Positions 5,308 to 5,461 of a stretch of DNA of 5,461 nt are shown one piece after another. Within the stretch, counting starts at the first letter, position 1; each line of letters starts with the position of its first letter. Below the pieces are notes generated by a model. The model searched no databases and was not told the origin of the DNA. It was given only the letters and a program-made list of their open reading frames with translations. The translations under genes were made by a program, and so were the position numbers. The DNA is from Actinomycetota bacterium (lineage in GTDB: Bacteria; Actinomycetota; Actinomycetes; S36-B12): NCBI GenBank assembly GCA_009702725.1, contig WLHM01000099.1, positions 1 to 5,461 on the forward strand. Reading direction: 5' to 3'.

Positions 5308-5369
5308 GGTGGGGGACAGTACTACTCGTCAGTACCTTCAAAAAAGCAATAAACTGCTGTTCCCCCGCC
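5308..5369. other. G/C-tract hairpin next to repeat copy C
   Basis: GGTGGGGGACAG (5308-5319) pairs with CTGTTCCCCCGCC (5357-5369): 11 Watson-Crick pairs, one T-G wobble and a 1-base bulge. The loop carries an A-run (5340-5345) and a small AGTACT palindrome. It ends 11 bases before copy C, just as a C/G-tract hairpin (186-210) precedes copy B by about 54 bases. Confidence 0.5.
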
Positions 5370-5379
5370 TAGGAAGGAA

Positions 5380-5461
5380 GGGTTTAGGGTGCCGCCGATA
5401 CCGACCACACCAGGGCGCACCCAACCAACACCAAGTGCGAGCCGATCGGTTGGCGCTGAAC
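5380..5461. repeat. Copy C of the ~90-base repeat, cut by the window end
   Basis: It is identical to 265-346 at 76 of 82 positions without gaps. The paired ends are conserved exactly: GTTTAG (5382-5387) with CTGAAC (5456-5461), and TGCC (5390-5393) with GGCG (5452-5455). The window ends on the last base of that pairing, so the AACAGGTG tail cannot be checked. It is in the same orientation as copies A and B. Confidence 0.85.

Larger units (their letters stand above)
4847..5379. other. Long non-coding region with dense hairpins
   Basis: These 533 bases hold no convincing gene. The open frames of 65-88 codons overlap each other on both strands, lack spaced ribosome sites and resemble nothing I know. 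The first ~100 bases must contain the promoter and leader of the lipoprotein gene, but several -10-like hexamers compete and I cannot choose one. From about 5120 onward small stems accumulate: TCGC/GCGA at 5121-5132, GGTGC/GCACC at 5156-5173, then the two large hairpins listed separately, and finally repeat copy C. A structured RNA or a mobile-element end is possible. No tRNA or rRNA signature was found. Confidence 0.5.

Noticed and set aside
4924..5352. Several open frames of 65-88 codons on both strands
   Set aside because: They overlap one another and the hairpins, have low-complexity or Pro/Arg-rich translations, no recognisable domain and no good start signals.

Overview
The window looks like a piece of an actinobacterial genome, probably an aquatic, Microbacteriaceae-like lineage. 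This is an inference. It rests on moderately high GC, a GTG start, two promoters whose -10 box sits exactly where a leaderless mRNA would begin at the start codon, and a lipoprotein with an Lcl/DUF1566-type C-terminal domain of a kind I associate with such organisms. I cannot name a species.

Layout. Bases 1-579 hold no convincing gene, but they contain two copies of a ~90-base repeat and several inverted repeats. A compact FAD-dependent amine-oxidase-family protein (580-1662, minus) lies downstream of a membrane-anchored or exported secretory lipase (1771-3006, minus). The 108-base gap between them has no obvious terminator, so they may be co-transcribed. A 153-base divergent region separates the lipase from a VanX/DdpX-type D-Ala-D-Ala dipeptidase with a lipoprotein signal (3160-3924, plus). 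It holds a -10 box for each gene and a perfect 9-bp palindrome between them. Convergent to the dipeptidase is a second lipoprotein with an Lcl/DUF1566-type domain (4018-4833, minus). Bases 4847-5379 hold no convincing gene but have a run of strong hairpins, and the window ends inside a third copy of the repeat.

How it fits together. Three of the four proteins are predicted to be exported or membrane-tethered, and two of these are hydrolases (lipase, dipeptidase), which suggests a cell-surface or nutrient-scavenging role. No pathway clearly links all four. There are no van resistance regulators or ligases, no transposase, no integrase and no CRISPR array.

The least explained part is the non-coding DNA. 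A repeat with paired ends lies at both edges of the window, so it is probably multicopy and may be where an assembly broke. It is accompanied by unusually long hairpins. I do not recognise the repeat family.
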